The translations under genes were made by a program, and so were the position numbers. The notes below the pieces were generated by a model. It saw nothing but the letters and a program-made list of their open reading frames with translations. It did no database searches and had not been told where the DNA came from. A stretch of DNA of 64,000 nucleotides from Geminicoccaceae bacterium (GTDB lineage: Bacteria; Pseudomonadota; Alphaproteobacteria; Geminicoccales; Geminicoccaceae): NCBI GenBank assembly GCA_028285265.1, contig JANQPX010000049.1, positions 168,811 to 232,810 on the forward strand, written 5' to 3'. Positions 33,429 through 42,336 of this stretch are shown piece by piece; position 1 is the stretch's first letter, and each line of letters opens with the position of its first letter.

Positions 33429-33496
33429 CTCGCTATCGTTCGTCGAACGTTTTGCCGTTAAGGTAGGGCTAGAACCGAAAAACCGAGGAGGTGAGA

Positions 33497-34273
33497 ATGG
33501 CGGCTGGGGATCTCGAAGGGCGGGTTGCGATAGTCACCGGAGCTGCCATGGGGATCGGCCGTTCTTGTGCCGTGCAGATGGCGACGGATGGTGCATCCGT
33601 CGTTCTTGCCGACATTGATGTCGAGGCCGGTAGGGCTGCTGTAGACGCGATCGTTGAGACCGGCGGCAAGGCAGTCTTTGTAAAGACCGACGTCAGTTCG
33701 ATGAGCGATATGGAAGCGATGGCGCAAACCGCACTCGATCATTTCGGCGGTATCGACGTTTTGGTCAACAACGCGGCGCAAGCGATTGGCGGGGTTGTCG
33801 ATGAGACCGACGAGGCAACGTGGAACCGCGTGATCACCACCAATCTTTCGAGTGTTTGGCGTGGCATGAAGGTGTGTGTGCCGACCATGCGAAAACAGAA
33901 GAAGGGTTCGGTGATCAACATGTCGTCCGCGCAAGCTTTCGCCGGCTTTCAGGGTTGGGCAGCCTATGCGACAGCCAAGGGCGGCGTGAATGCGCTTACC
34001 CAGCAATCGGCGGTCGACCTCGCGCCTCACGGCATCCGTGTCAACGCCGTCGCGCCTGGCACCATCATGACGCCGCTGAACGAAAAAGTGTTCGAGGAGC
34101 ACCCCAACCCGGATGAGCTCATCGCTACATGGAATCGCGCGCACCCGATCGGCCGCTTTGGTGAGCCGGAAGAGGTTGCCGAAGCTGTTGCTTTCCTCGC
34201 TTCCGATCGTGCGTCCTTCATTACGGGTGAGATCATCAGGGTCGATGGCGGGCTCATTATCCGCGGCGAGTGA
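33497..34273 (+). CDS. Short-chain dehydrogenase/reductase
   Basis: A 258-residue classical SDR: NAD(P) motif TGAAMGIG (about residues 13-20), the NNAAQ variant of NNAG (about 90-94), catalytic Ser in INMSSAQAF (about 140), YATAKGG with Tyr and Lys (Y-x3-K, about 157-161), and a C-terminal FITGEIIRVDGGL. ADIDVEAG at the end of beta-2 has an Asp, favouring NAD. It follows a sugar uptake operon and precedes a lactonase, so oxidation of a sugar to a lactone is likely. ATG 33497 follows GAGGAGG. Confidence 0.92.
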   Translation: MAAGDLEGRVAIVTGAAMGIGRSCAVQMATDGASVVLADIDVEAGRAAVDAIVETGGKAVFVKTDVSSMSDMEAMAQTALDHFGGIDVLVNNAAQAIGGVVDETDEATWNRVITTNLSSVWRGMKVCVPTMRKQKKGSVINMSSAQAFAGFQGWAAYATAKGGVNALTQQSAVDLAPHGIRVNAVAPGTIMTPLNEKVFEEHPNPDELIATWNRAHPIGRFGEPEEVAEAVAFLASDRASFITGEIIRVDGGLIIRGE

Positions 34274-34288
34274 GAATGAGGTTTGGAG

Positions 34289-35395
34289 ATGAGTGATCGC
34301 TTCCATACGCTTCGGGCTGAAGGCATCACGGCAACGCTTGATCTCAATGCCGGGCATCTTCGTTCGCTTGAGATAGAATCGACCGGTCGCGTGATCCAAC
34401 CGCTGCACACAGCTCCCTGGGTGGATGACCCAGCCATCCAACAAGATCCGGAGATCCCGGACGTTCTGAAGCATCTATCTGGTGATTTCTTCTGTGCTCC
34501 GTTCGGTGCAAGCGATATCGAAGACGGCCCGCCTCACGGGTGGCCCGCCAATGCGCGCTGGCGGTTCGACGGTGACGATGTACAGGACGACGGAAGAACG
34601 GCACGTTTTGTTCTCGAGCGCAGCGTCCTTGGTGCAACCTTGATCAAAAAGCTTAGGGTCCTGGATGGACATCCGTTTTTGTACGTTCGCCATCGGTTCG
34701 AAGGTGGCAGCGGCAGAATGTCGGTGTCCAGTCACGCGATGACACGCTTCGAGCATAAGGGGCGCCTCGCGTTTTCAGCAAAGGCATTCGCCGATCTTCC
34801 GGATACGCAGCAAGAACCGGACCCGACAAAAGGCCGCTCGGTTTTCGCCACGTCTAAGCGCTTTACCGATCTCTCGAAACTGCCCCTTGCCGATGGTGGC
34901 ACGGTCGACTTGCACGGCTACCCGGTTGCCGAGCAACACGAGGACTTCGTGATGCTTGTCGAGGCGAACACCACGCTTGGTTGGACTGCGGCTGTGAGAC
35001 CCGATCAAGGGGACATCATGATCAGCCTCAAGAACCCGGCAGACTTTCCCGTCACGTTTCTTTGGTTCAGTCATGAAGGTCGGGACTATGCGCCATGGAG
35101 CAGTCGCCACAAAGGTGTGCTCGGCATCGAGGAAGGCCGAGCCTATTCGATCTACGGCCATGCAGCCTCGATCAGCGCGAATCCGCTCAACGAGTCCGGC
35201 ATTTCAACCTATTTGCAGCTTGATCCCGAGGGCTCGGTTTCCGTTAGCCATGTGCTTGGCGGCCTACCACTTGAAGCTGGTTGGAACGAGGTTGGCGCGA
35301 TCGATGCTCAGCCTGGTCGCCTTCGCCTGACGAATGCTGATGGGGCAACGATTGAATGTCCCTTCGACGACCAGTTTCTTGCACGCAAGGGCTAA
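34289..35395 (+). CDS. Aldose 1-epimerase-like protein
   Basis: A 368-residue protein of the galactose-mutarotase beta-sandwich superfamily. Visible features are GHLRSLEIESTGRVIQPL at the first strands, the CAPFGASDIEDGPPHGW loop (about residues 69-86) where an active-site His is expected, and later strands with WFSHEGRDYAPW. The usual catalytic Glu cannot be pinned down by eye. In this operon it may interconvert anomers or act on a modified sugar. ATG 34289 is chosen for the GGAG just upstream region and tight spacing to the SDR gene. Confidence 0.7.
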   Translation: MSDRFHTLRAEGITATLDLNAGHLRSLEIESTGRVIQPLHTAPWVDDPAIQQDPEIPDVLKHLSGDFFCAPFGASDIEDGPPHGWPANARWRFDGDDVQDDGRTARFVLERSVLGATLIKKLRVLDGHPFLYVRHRFEGGSGRMSVSSHAMTRFEHKGRLAFSAKAFADLPDTQQEPDPTKGRSVFATSKRFTDLSKLPLADGGTVDLHGYPVAEQHEDFVMLVEANTTLGWTAAVRPDQGDIMISLKNPADFPVTFLWFSHEGRDYAPWSSRHKGVLGIEEGRAYSIYGHAASISANPLNESGISTYLQLDPEGSVSVSHVLGGLPLEAGWNEVGAIDAQPGRLRLTNADGATIECPFDDQFLARKG

Positions 35396-35399
35396 GCCG

Positions 35400-36290
35400 A
35401 TGACTTATCGCTTTGCGACCGCCGAGAAGACTGTCCTCTCGAAGGAACGCGCGAGCGTGTTTTTCGACGGGATCTTTTCCGACCCACGTTTGCAACATCC
35501 AGAAGGTGTCGCCATAGGACCCGATGGGTGGATCTGGTGTGGTTCAGAGAACGGCGAGATCCTGCGGATCGATCCCGACGGCAAGAGGATTGAGTGCGTC
35601 GCGAGCACGGGCGGATTCACACTAGGTCTCGCATTTCTAGGCGATGAGGCGCTGTTCATCTGTGATCTGAAATCCGCTGCCGTCTTTCGTCTTGATTTGG
35701 TATCCCGACAGCTCAAGCGCTTTACACAAGACGGCATTAAGATCCCGAACTATCCGGTGATTGACATTCAAAGAGGGCGACTTCTCGTCTCCGATAGCTT
35801 TCATCCGGAGACACCGGGTCCAGGCATATGGGCTTATGATCTTCAAACTGGTGAAGGCGGCCTTTGGTATGATGAACCCATGATGTTCGCCAACGGGCTG
35901 GCTCTCGCACCTGATGGCCAATCACTCTTTGCTTGTGAGACCTTTGCACGCCAGATCACGATCATTCCCATTTTGCCCGACGGCCGTGCGGGCGCGAGCC
36001 GACCGTTTGTAACCGATCTGCCTGGCCTGCCTGATGGCATCGCATTCGACGATCATGGCGATCTCTACTGCGGCTGCTACGAACCATCACGCGTTGTCCG
36101 GATCAGTGGTGATGGCACAAAGGTCGATATCTATCTCGATGACCCGACGGCTCACCTTCTCGCCCATCCCACGAATATCGCTTTTGACGGTTCCGCTCTC
36201 TATACCGCCAATCTTGGTCGTTGGCACATCACGCTAATCGAGACCGATACGAGAGGGACACCCCTCTGGAAGGGCGCTGCTAGATCCTAG
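35400..36290 (+). CDS. SMP-30/gluconolactonase-family lactonase
   Basis: A 296-residue six-bladed beta-propeller enzyme. The metal-site segments are HPEGVAIGPDGWIWCGSENG (Glu about 36), the central VSDSFHPETPGPGIWAYDL, ANGLALAPDGQSLFACETF (Asn about 165) and GLPDGIAFDDHGDLYCGCYE (Asp about 212), all typical. It would open the lactone made by the SDR. Start ATG at 35400, four bases after the previous stop. Confidence 0.9.
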   Translation: MTYRFATAEKTVLSKERASVFFDGIFSDPRLQHPEGVAIGPDGWIWCGSENGEILRIDPDGKRIECVASTGGFTLGLAFLGDEALFICDLKSAAVFRLDLVSRQLKRFTQDGIKIPNYPVIDIQRGRLLVSDSFHPETPGPGIWAYDLQTGEGGLWYDEPMMFANGLALAPDGQSLFACETFARQITIIPILPDGRAGASRPFVTDLPGLPDGIAFDDHGDLYCGCYEPSRVVRISGDGTKVDIYLDDPTAHLLAHPTNIAFDGSALYTANLGRWHITLIETDTRGTPLWKGAARS

Positions 36291-36642
36291 ATGACCATGC
36301 GTCCCATTTTAGGTTCCAGCAATTTGGTCGAGTCGTTGAGCCGCTCCGGTGGATCAAATCGCTGTCATTGGGATTAGGTCAGTATCGATACATTTTTCAG
36401 ATTTGCGACTTCGGCAGTCTACTGTGACCAGTCTTACAGAAGCGCTTTTTTTGCGTTTTGTCACCGAATCGCTACTGCGCATCGTCAACGACTAGCCCCA
36501 TTCCCGGCTAGTCCAAGGCTCGAGAAAATTCGAACTAAGATTGGCTAACACATCAAACATTGGCAGATGTCTTGAAAAAACGATTTTGCATTACTTTTTT
36601 AATTGTGTCATACTTTCAGGTCCTTAGCAAGGAATTTGGATT
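36291..36642. other. AT-rich intergenic region before the toxin-antitoxin pair
   Basis: About 350 bases. Composition becomes AT-rich toward 36540-36640. Apart from the promoter reported at 36586 I see no gene, tRNA or repeat. Confidence 0.4.
36586..36614 (+). promoter_or_regulatory. Candidate sigma-70 promoter of the toxin-antitoxin operon
   Basis: TTGCAT (36586-36591), a 17-base spacer of AT-rich sequence, then CATACT (36609-36614). The distance to the antitoxin ATG at 36643 is suitable, with AAGGA at 36629. A flanking dyad for autorepression is not evident. Confidence 0.5.
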
Positions 36643-36876
36643 ATGTTGAGTTCGACCATAACGGCCAGAGGACAAACCACCATTCCAGCGGAAATCCGCA
36701 AAAAACTTGCTCTCAAGCCCGGAGACCGGATCCTGTATCTCGAAGAAGACGGCAAGGTCCGAATCATAGCAGCTGATAAGAGGACAAACGATCTTCGAGG
36801 TTTGCTGCCCAAACCAGATCAACCTATTAGCCTCGAGGAGATGGACAAAGCCATCGCCAAAGGTCGGCTACGATGA
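36643..36876 (+). CDS. AbrB-type antitoxin (VapB-like)
   Basis: A 77-residue swapped-hairpin DNA-binding protein: SSTITARGQTTIPAEIRKKL (residues 3-22) and KPGDRILYLEEDGKVRI are the SpoVT-AbrB signature. The C-terminal part (about 45-77) should wrap the toxin. AAGGA precedes the ATG. It overlaps the PIN toxin gene by four bases, the normal order of such modules, and would repress its own operon. Confidence 0.92.
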   Translation: MLSSTITARGQTTIPAEIRKKLALKPGDRILYLEEDGKVRIIAADKRTNDLRGLLPKPDQPISLEEMDKAIAKGRLR

Positions 36877-37271
36877 TTGGTCTCGACACCAATGTTTTGA
36901 TTCGTCATCTCACTCTGGATGATCCAGACCAGGCCGAGCGTGCATCTACTCTCATAGCGACAACATGCTCGATCGAGGAGCCAGGCTATATCAACAGGGT
37001 GGTTATGTGTGAGCTTGTTTGGGTGCTCGAGCGCGCCTATCGTTATGAGCGTGGTGTCATTGCGACTTGCTTAGAGGCTATCTTGCGTACCGCTGATCTG
37101 CGCGTCGAAAACGAGAAAGCTGTTTGGGTCGCTCTTGCGCGGTACCAAGATGGCTACGACTTCGCTGACGCGCTCATTGGCGAAACCAACGTCCTCGCCG
37201 GTGTTGAGAAAACATATACATTCGACAAAAGAGCTACAGCGCTTGGCGCCTTCGCTGCTGTCGACCAGTAG
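36873..37271 (+). CDS. PIN-domain ribonuclease toxin (VapC-like)
   Basis: A 132-residue PIN nuclease. Acidic residues expected at the Mg site are seen: Asp5 (MIGLDTNVLIRHL), Glu in VMCELVWVLE (about residue 47), and the DFADALIGE segment (Asp about 95 and 98). It would cleave tRNA or another RNA when freed from the antitoxin. Length and coupling to the AbrB-type antitoxin are typical. Confidence 0.92.
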   Translation: MIGLDTNVLIRHLTLDDPDQAERASTLIATTCSIEEPGYINRVVMCELVWVLERAYRYERGVIATCLEAILRTADLRVENEKAVWVALARYQDGYDFADALIGETNVLAGVEKTYTFDKRATALGAFAAVDQ

Positions 37272-37298
37272 ATAAGCGGCTGGTTTTGCGAAGACATC

Positions 37299-38195
37299 AT
37301 GACTAGCAAAATAGAATGGCAAGAACTTGCAGAGCGATTAGACTCACAAGCGGACTATCGCGTCCTTAGGCGGGTCCCTGAATGCTCGCGTTACGCTGCC
37401 GATGAGTCGGGTGTTTCGCCTCGTCTTTGCTTGATCGTTGATGTTGAAACCACCGGTCTTGACCCTGATCAGCAAAAGATCATTGAGCTCGCCATCCTGC
37501 CATTTCATTTTTCGCCGCAAGGGCAGATCTTTGACGTTTTGCCCGGCTATGCCGCCTTCGAAGATCCAGGCGAACCTATTCCTCTGGACGTCGTCGAGCT
37601 CACCGGCATCACCGATGATGATGTTCGGGGGCAGACGTTGGATGATACGGCGGTCAACAGATTGGTCGCATCATCGAGCCTTGTCATCGCGCATAACGCC
37701 GGTTTTGATCGTCGCTTCCTGGAGCGTCGTTTCCCTTCATTCATCAACAAACCCTGGGCATGTTCGCTCTCTCAGATTCCTTGGTCGGAAGAAGGCCTGG
37801 CAAGCCGAAAGTTGGACTATATCTTGGGGCAGCTCGGATTTTTCTTCGACGATCATCGAGCACTTGCTGACTGCCAGGCTGTGTTGCATCTGCTCAGTCT
37901 TGATTTGCCCAAGAGCGGCAGGCCGGTCTTCAATACGTTACTCGAGACGGCTCGACGGCCGAGTGTTCGTGTTTGGGCCGTTGGCGCGCCTTTTGATGCA
38001 AAAGATGTCTTGAAGTCCCGTGGCTATCGCTGGAATCCGGGTGACGATGGCCGTCCCCGTGCTTGGTTCGTCGATATTGACAACGAGACGATCAAAGATG
38101 AGCGAGCTTTTCTTTGTGAACAGGTCTATCAAGGCGACCCGCAGTTTCAAGAAACACGGGTGGACTACAGTAATCGTTTCAGCGATCGCGTCTAA
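37299..38195 (+). CDS. DnaQ-like DEDDh 3'-5' exonuclease
   Basis: A 298-residue protein. The exonuclease domain (about residues 40-210) has all five motif residues: IVDVETTGL (Asp48 and Glu50 region), AHNAGFDRRFLERRF (Asp), and DHRALADCQA (His and Asp, the DEDDh pattern). A C-terminal domain of about 80 residues (VWAVGAPFDAKDVLKSRGYR, then WFVDI) of unknown role follows; it occurs in some stand-alone proteobacterial exonucleases. It lies 27 bases after the toxin gene and may be in the same transcript. Confidence 0.9.
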   Translation: MTSKIEWQELAERLDSQADYRVLRRVPECSRYAADESGVSPRLCLIVDVETTGLDPDQQKIIELAILPFHFSPQGQIFDVLPGYAAFEDPGEPIPLDVVELTGITDDDVRGQTLDDTAVNRLVASSSLVIAHNAGFDRRFLERRFPSFINKPWACSLSQIPWSEEGLASRKLDYILGQLGFFFDDHRALADCQAVLHLLSLDLPKSGRPVFNTLLETARRPSVRVWAVGAPFDAKDVLKSRGYRWNPGDDGRPRAWFVDIDNETIKDERAFLCEQVYQGDPQFQETRVDYSNRFSDRV

Positions 38196-38273
38196 CGAAA
38201 GCTCCCGACATTGTGTTGCGCTGGGAGCCAAGGCATCCTTTGAGTCTAACGGCCCAAGCAGGGAGCCTAGTTC

Positions 38274-38597
38274 ATGTTGGGAAAAGCGATACTGACCGTT
38301 CGTGCCGTCGTCCCGGAGGATGATCGTGATGCCTTCGAGATCTGGTACCGCGATGAGCATCTACGGGATGCGGCCGCGGCGTTTGGTGCCGACAAAGCAT
38401 GGCGTGGCTGGAGTACCGTCGATCCAGGCATTCACGTTGCGTTTTACGAGTTCTCCGACCCTTCGACGGCGACAGCCATTTTGGATTCCGTGGCTCTCAA
38501 GCGATTAGTCGCTGAATTCGACAGAATCTGGCAGGGGCGTGTCCAGCGAAGTCGCGACGTTGTTCATTGCACAGATTCTTGCGCTCCTGGCGTTTGA
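38274..38597 (+). CDS. Small dimeric alpha/beta-barrel-like protein
   Basis: A 107-residue protein with a ferredoxin-like pattern: strand (AILTVRAVVP), helix with FEIWYRDEHLRDAAAAFG, strands with HVAFYEF, and a helix (STATAILDSVALKRLVAEFD). The W-Y-x-x-E-H-L feature is shared with the larger protein encoded at 42337, so both may belong to the same EthD/DUF4286-like group. Function unknown; its place beside a monooxygenase suggests an aromatic or terpenoid pathway. Confidence 0.65.
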   Translation: MLGKAILTVRAVVPEDDRDAFEIWYRDEHLRDAAAAFGADKAWRGWSTVDPGIHVAFYEFSDPSTATAILDSVALKRLVAEFDRIWQGRVQRSRDVVHCTDSCAPGV

Positions 38598-38623
38598 CGG
38601 CGAGGCGCCAGGCACCCAACCGA

Positions 38624-40405
38624 TCAGCGTTCGCTTGGCCGTTCAAGTGGGAGAAGACCTACCTCGCAGGCCTTGATTTGCAGGGCCAAATATTTCGAGT
38701 TGATCCGGCATTGGGCAAAGCTACCTTCAATGAACCAAAGGCCGGGTTGGCCAGTTCTCGTGTACATATTGCGTAGCTCAAGTTCGTCGCCGAAGCCCCA
38801 AATCGGTCCAACGCGATCTCTCACCTCAGGACCAAATAGTGTTTCGACGAGTTCTTCCTGCGGCCTGTAGCCGGTCGCGAGAACAACAAGATCAGCCGAC
38901 GTCTCGGTACCATTCTTCTGCCGGAACCCTGTCGTCGTAAAGCAATCGATTTCTGAGAACTGGAGCAGCTTGATTTGGCCGTCGATCAGCATATCCGAGC
39001 AGCCGACATTGAAGTAGTAGCCGCCGCCGCGTGTCAGGTACTTGAACTGCCAGCCTGCGTGGCCCTCGGGCGGATCCAGCTTGAAACCGATTGCTTCCAG
39101 CTTTGCGAGCAGGTTGGAGTCCATCTCTCGCGAGGTCTTCGTATAGCCGACATGGGCTTCACGCATCAGCGGCATCGGCATGGAAACGGCGATGAGGTCC
39201 GTGTCCTCGAGCGAGCGGCTACCGTCATAGAGGACATAGGGAAGCTGGGCACTCGGTTCGATGCTGACAATCAGTGTCGAACTTCGCTGCACGAGCGTCA
39301 CATCAGCGCCGCTAGACGCGAGATCTTGCGCCACATCATGGCCGCTGTTCCCGGATCCGATGACGATGGTCGACTTGCCGTTCCAAGCCTCGCCATCGCC
39401 ATATTGGCTGGAATGTACGACCTCGCCGGCGAAGTCGCCGAGGCCTGGAAGTGCCGGCATATTGGGAATGCCGCTAACGCCGGTCGCCATGACGATATGA
39501 CGGGGGTGAAGCGTACGGACGCTGCCATCGGTCCGCCGCAGGGTTGCCGACCAAATCTGGCGCTCTTGGTCGTAGATTGCGTCAACCAACGCATGCCCTG
39601 TCCAGAAGTTCAGCTCCATCGCGTCGGCATAGAACTCGAACCAGTTGGCGAGCTTATCTTTGGGAATGTAAACCGGCCAGTTCGGCGGAAACGGCAGGTA
39701 GGGCAAGTGATTGACATGGACCTGATTGTGAAGCGTGAGCGCGTGGTAACGCTTTCGCCAGTTGTCGCCGATGCGTTCATGACGATCGATGATTAGTGTG
39801 TCGACGCCGAGCTGGGTCAAACGGGCGGCGATCGAAAGGCCTGCCTGACCACCGCCAACGACCAGTACGGTCGGATCGCGATCGGCAAAAGCCTCGGCTG
39901 CCAAGCGCTTATCAAGCCAATTCGGCCCTTGGAAATCTCGTGAGTAGGATTGACCGACTGGACGATTGGCGCCGGTCGTTTCTTCATGGTCCTTCAAGGC
40001 TTGAAGCGCTGTGAGCAACGTCCAGGCCCGCCACGTCCCATCGCCCTGATCCCCGGCAACGAGGCGCAAGATACCTCGGCCACGCCCAATGGCCGTTTCG
40101 AAGGTCAAGAAGGCTTCGATACAAGAACGGCCAACGCGGTCGACATGCTGTGGGGCGGGTGCCGATGCATCGAGCTGCCATGATGTGATGCCCGTATTCT
40201 TGGCGCTGTGCCAAAGGCGATCGGCGACAGTTGGGGCGTCTTGATACGTCTCGAGAGTCCAGGTCAGCGCGACAGCATCGCGCCAATAGCTCGTCGGTTG
40301 GAACAATGCTTCCAGACGGTCGGGCGATGTATGTGACAAGGCGACTTCGAGGTTCGCCAACCAGCCATTGGCGATGTGGGTGGGGTCGTCGAGGACTTGA
40401 TCCAT
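38624..40405 (-). CDS. Flavin-containing monooxygenase with N-terminal NTF2-like domain
   Basis: A 593-residue protein. Residues 1-140 resemble a SnoaL/NTF2-like cone fold; residues about 175 onward form a two-dinucleotide-binding FMO. FAD motif GGGQAGLSIAARL, the FMO fingerprint FAGEVVHSSQY, and NADPH motif GSGNSGHDVAQDL are visible; ATGYRPQEEL is near the C-terminal part. It should use NADPH and O2 to oxygenate a small substrate. It follows a reductase gene on the same strand by 26 bases, so both are likely controlled by the IclR protein encoded divergently. Confidence 0.9.
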   Translation of the reverse strand: MDQVLDDPTHIANGWLANLEVALSHTSPDRLEALFQPTSYWRDAVALTWTLETYQDAPTVADRLWHSAKNTGITSWQLDASAPAPQHVDRVGRSCIEAFLTFETAIGRGRGILRLVAGDQGDGTWRAWTLLTALQALKDHEETTGANRPVGQSYSRDFQGPNWLDKRLAAEAFADRDPTVLVVGGGQAGLSIAARLTQLGVDTLIIDRHERIGDNWRKRYHALTLHNQVHVNHLPYLPFPPNWPVYIPKDKLANWFEFYADAMELNFWTGHALVDAIYDQERQIWSATLRRTDGSVRTLHPRHIVMATGVSGIPNMPALPGLGDFAGEVVHSSQYGDGEAWNGKSTIVIGSGNSGHDVAQDLASSGADVTLVQRSSTLIVSIEPSAQLPYVLYDGSRSLEDTDLIAVSMPMPLMREAHVGYTKTSREMDSNLLAKLEAIGFKLDPPEGHAGWQFKYLTRGGGYYFNVGCSDMLIDGQIKLLQFSEIDCFTTTGFRQKNGTETSADLVVLATGYRPQEELVETLFGPEVRDRVGPIWGFGDELELRNMYTRTGQPGLWFIEGSFAQCRINSKYLALQIKACEVGLLPLERPSER

Positions 40406-40431
40406 TGTGATGGTTCCTTCGGGTCAGAATC

Positions 40432-41493
40432 TCACAAGGTCGGGATGACCCGCTCGGTGCGGAGCTGATCGAATTGACGAAGAAACATCGACGTTGAGTC
40501 GATGACGTCATGGAAGCCAAATTGCCGGGCTTTGGTCATCGACGAGATGACATCGAACTCCGGTGTGAAGACAAAGCTTCCGTAGTTCCAGCCAACCAGG
40601 CTTTCAAACGGGATGGGCTGCAATCCATGTTCGTTGACCAGCCGCGACCAAAGATCGGCCTTATCGGCCATCATCAGGGGTAGATTGATCCGCTGCGGCT
40701 CGGCGAGGTCCATGCCAAAATAGTCGGCGAAGGTCGGCCACATCGTCTCCCACCGAAAGATATCGCCATTGGTGATATTGAAAGGTTGGTTGGCGGCCTG
40801 GTCGGACGTTGACATCCAAAGCACCGCCTTGGCGAGGTGCGCTGTATCCGTCACCTGAAACAGCGCTTTGGCATTGTCCCTGGAGCCGGGATGGCGCAGT
40901 GGCAACCCCAAGGCCTTCGAGATCGTCGCGTAGACCGCGAGGACCATCACAAGATTCATCGGGTTGCCCGTCGCAAAACCGCAGATCGCATGGGGGCGCG
41001 CGGCTGACCAGGTCCAGGCCTTGCCCTTTTGACGTGCCGTGATGAAGTCTTGCTGATCATAATAGAAGTTTGGAGGCATGTGCCTCGGATCATCTTCCGA
41101 AGCCGGCGTTTTGAAGGGCCCGAGGTGATTGCCGTACCACTTCGTCCCATGCATGAGATTGACATGGCGCAGGCCTGGATTTGATGGCTCGATCGCGTCC
41201 ATCAGATTGACCAGCATGGCGACATTAGGCGCTACCGTCGCGGCCCAGTCTTCCTTCTCGATGTAAGCTGAAAAGAAGACATGGGTGATACCTTGCTCCG
41301 GTTCGAGCTTGGCTTTGCAGTCATCCAGGTCGAGGAGATCGATGCTGAGATGACGATAGGCCCCTGCGACATCCGGTGTGCGCCTCGAGACGGAGACGAC
41401 GTCCCAATGCTCCTGTGACAGCAGATGCCGTAGCAGATTACGCCCGACAACGCCGGTCGCACCGACAACGAGAGCGGTGTTTTTCTGTCCCAT
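40432..41493 (-). CDS. Extended SDR, PRISE-type (progesterone 5-beta-reductase-like) reductase
   Basis: A 353-residue NAD(P)-dependent reductase. N-terminal VVGATGVVGRNLL (about residues 8-20), the NVAMLVNLMDAIEPS helix, FYYDQQDFI (tyrosine of the PRISE active site, replacing the normal YxxxK) and WTWSAARPHAICGF match enone-reductase/iridoid-synthase-like bacterial proteins. It would reduce an enone in a steroid, terpenoid or related pathway. ATG 41493 begins the fold; upstream Met codons at 41571 would cross the operator region. Confidence 0.85.
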   Translation of the reverse strand: MGQKNTALVVGATGVVGRNLLRHLLSQEHWDVVSVSRRTPDVAGAYRHLSIDLLDLDDCKAKLEPEQGITHVFFSAYIEKEDWAATVAPNVAMLVNLMDAIEPSNPGLRHVNLMHGTKWYGNHLGPFKTPASEDDPRHMPPNFYYDQQDFITARQKGKAWTWSAARPHAICGFATGNPMNLVMVLAVYATISKALGLPLRHPGSRDNAKALFQVTDTAHLAKAVLWMSTSDQAANQPFNITNGDIFRWETMWPTFADYFGMDLAEPQRINLPLMMADKADLWSRLVNEHGLQPIPFESLVGWNYGSFVFTPEFDVISSMTKARQFGFHDVIDSTSMFLRQFDQLRTERVIPTL

Positions 41494-41552
41494 ACCGCTT
41501 GAAGCCTCCGATTCGTGATGCCATGACTTTCCGCTCTCAAATGAGGGTAGTT

Positions 41553-41589
41553 GTCTTCTATAATTATTCAATGTATTTATATAGAAGAC
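41553..41589. promoter_or_regulatory. Dyad operator in the divergent promoter region (likely IclR site)
   Basis: A perfect 10-base inverted repeat, GTCTTCTATA (41553-41562) and TATAGAAGAC (41580-41589), flanks a 17-base AT-rich spacer. It lies between the reductase gene start (41493, minus) and the regulator start (41605, plus), so one bound regulator could control both. Confidence 0.75.
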
Positions 41590-41604
41590 GACTGGGAGTG
41601 CCTC

Positions 41605-42336
41605 ATGCCTGTGCGGCCGCTAACGACAGCTGTGAATTGTCTCGATTTGCTTGACCTCATCGCAGCAGCTGGCGCGCCAGTTCGACTGGCGGATGCCGCG
41701 AGACTCTCTGGTCAAAGCCGTGCGACGACCTATCAACGACTTCTCACCCTGGTGACCGCCGGCTGGCTGGAGCGCTTGTCCGACGACACCTATCGCCTTT
41801 CGCTTACGGCATGCCGGATCGCCAATGCGGCCTTGGAGCAGGCGGGTTTTGGTGACAGAGCGCTTCCTGTTCTGCAGTCACTCACCGATTTGACGGGAGA
41901 AACCAGTTCTCTGGTGGCGCTGGAGAATGTGCGCCTCATCATTGCGCAGCGTGTCGAGGCGCGTGGGGTCTTGCGGGCGGACCTTCGGGTTGGTGCTGAG
42001 CTATCGTTTGATGACAGTGCATCCGGCAAGGTATGGCTCGCTTTTGGACCAGGCGATCTATCCGAGCGCTTGGCGGCAGGAACCGGTGCTAAGCTGCCTG
42101 AAGAGCAAAGACGGTCCATTCGAGCGGACGGTTGTGCGCTTGGCGGTGGTGGCCTGACGCTTCCCGGTATCGCCGTGCTTGCAGCGCCTGTGCTTGACGA
42201 CCGCGGGCGCTGTTTGGCGTCCTTATCGCTAGTCGGGCCCGAAACACGCTTCGATGCGGACCGTCTGCGCCAACCGCTGCTTGCAGCTGCCGAACAGCTT
42301 CGGTCCATCTTTGGCGGCCGCGTTTGGCGGGACTAG
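41605..42336 (+). CDS. IclR-family transcriptional regulator
   Basis: A 243-residue regulator: winged HTH (about residues 5-65, APVRLADAARLSGQSRATTY) and an effector domain (about 80-240; LVALENVRLIIAQRV and ASGKVWLAF regions). IclR proteins of catabolic operons respond to aromatic or small carbon compounds. ATG 41605 follows the dyad operator by 15 bases, implying autoregulation as well as control of the divergent reductase-monooxygenase pair. Confidence 0.9.
   Translation: MPVRPLTTAVNCLDLLDLIAAAGAPVRLADAARLSGQSRATTYQRLLTLVTAGWLERLSDDTYRLSLTACRIANAALEQAGFGDRALPVLQSLTDLTGETSSLVALENVRLIIAQRVEARGVLRADLRVGAELSFDDSASGKVWLAFGPGDLSERLAAGTGAKLPEEQRRSIRADGCALGGGGLTLPGIAVLAAPVLDDRGRCLASLSLVGPETRFDADRLRQPLLAAAEQLRSIFGGRVWRD

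Noticed and set aside
33458..34474. 338-codon minus-strand open frame across the SDR gene
   Set aside because: Antisense shadow of a well-supported SDR and the start of the epimerase-like gene.
38975..39796. 273-codon plus-strand open frame inside the monooxygenase gene
   Set aside because: Antisense to conserved FAD and NADPH motifs; no protein-like features.
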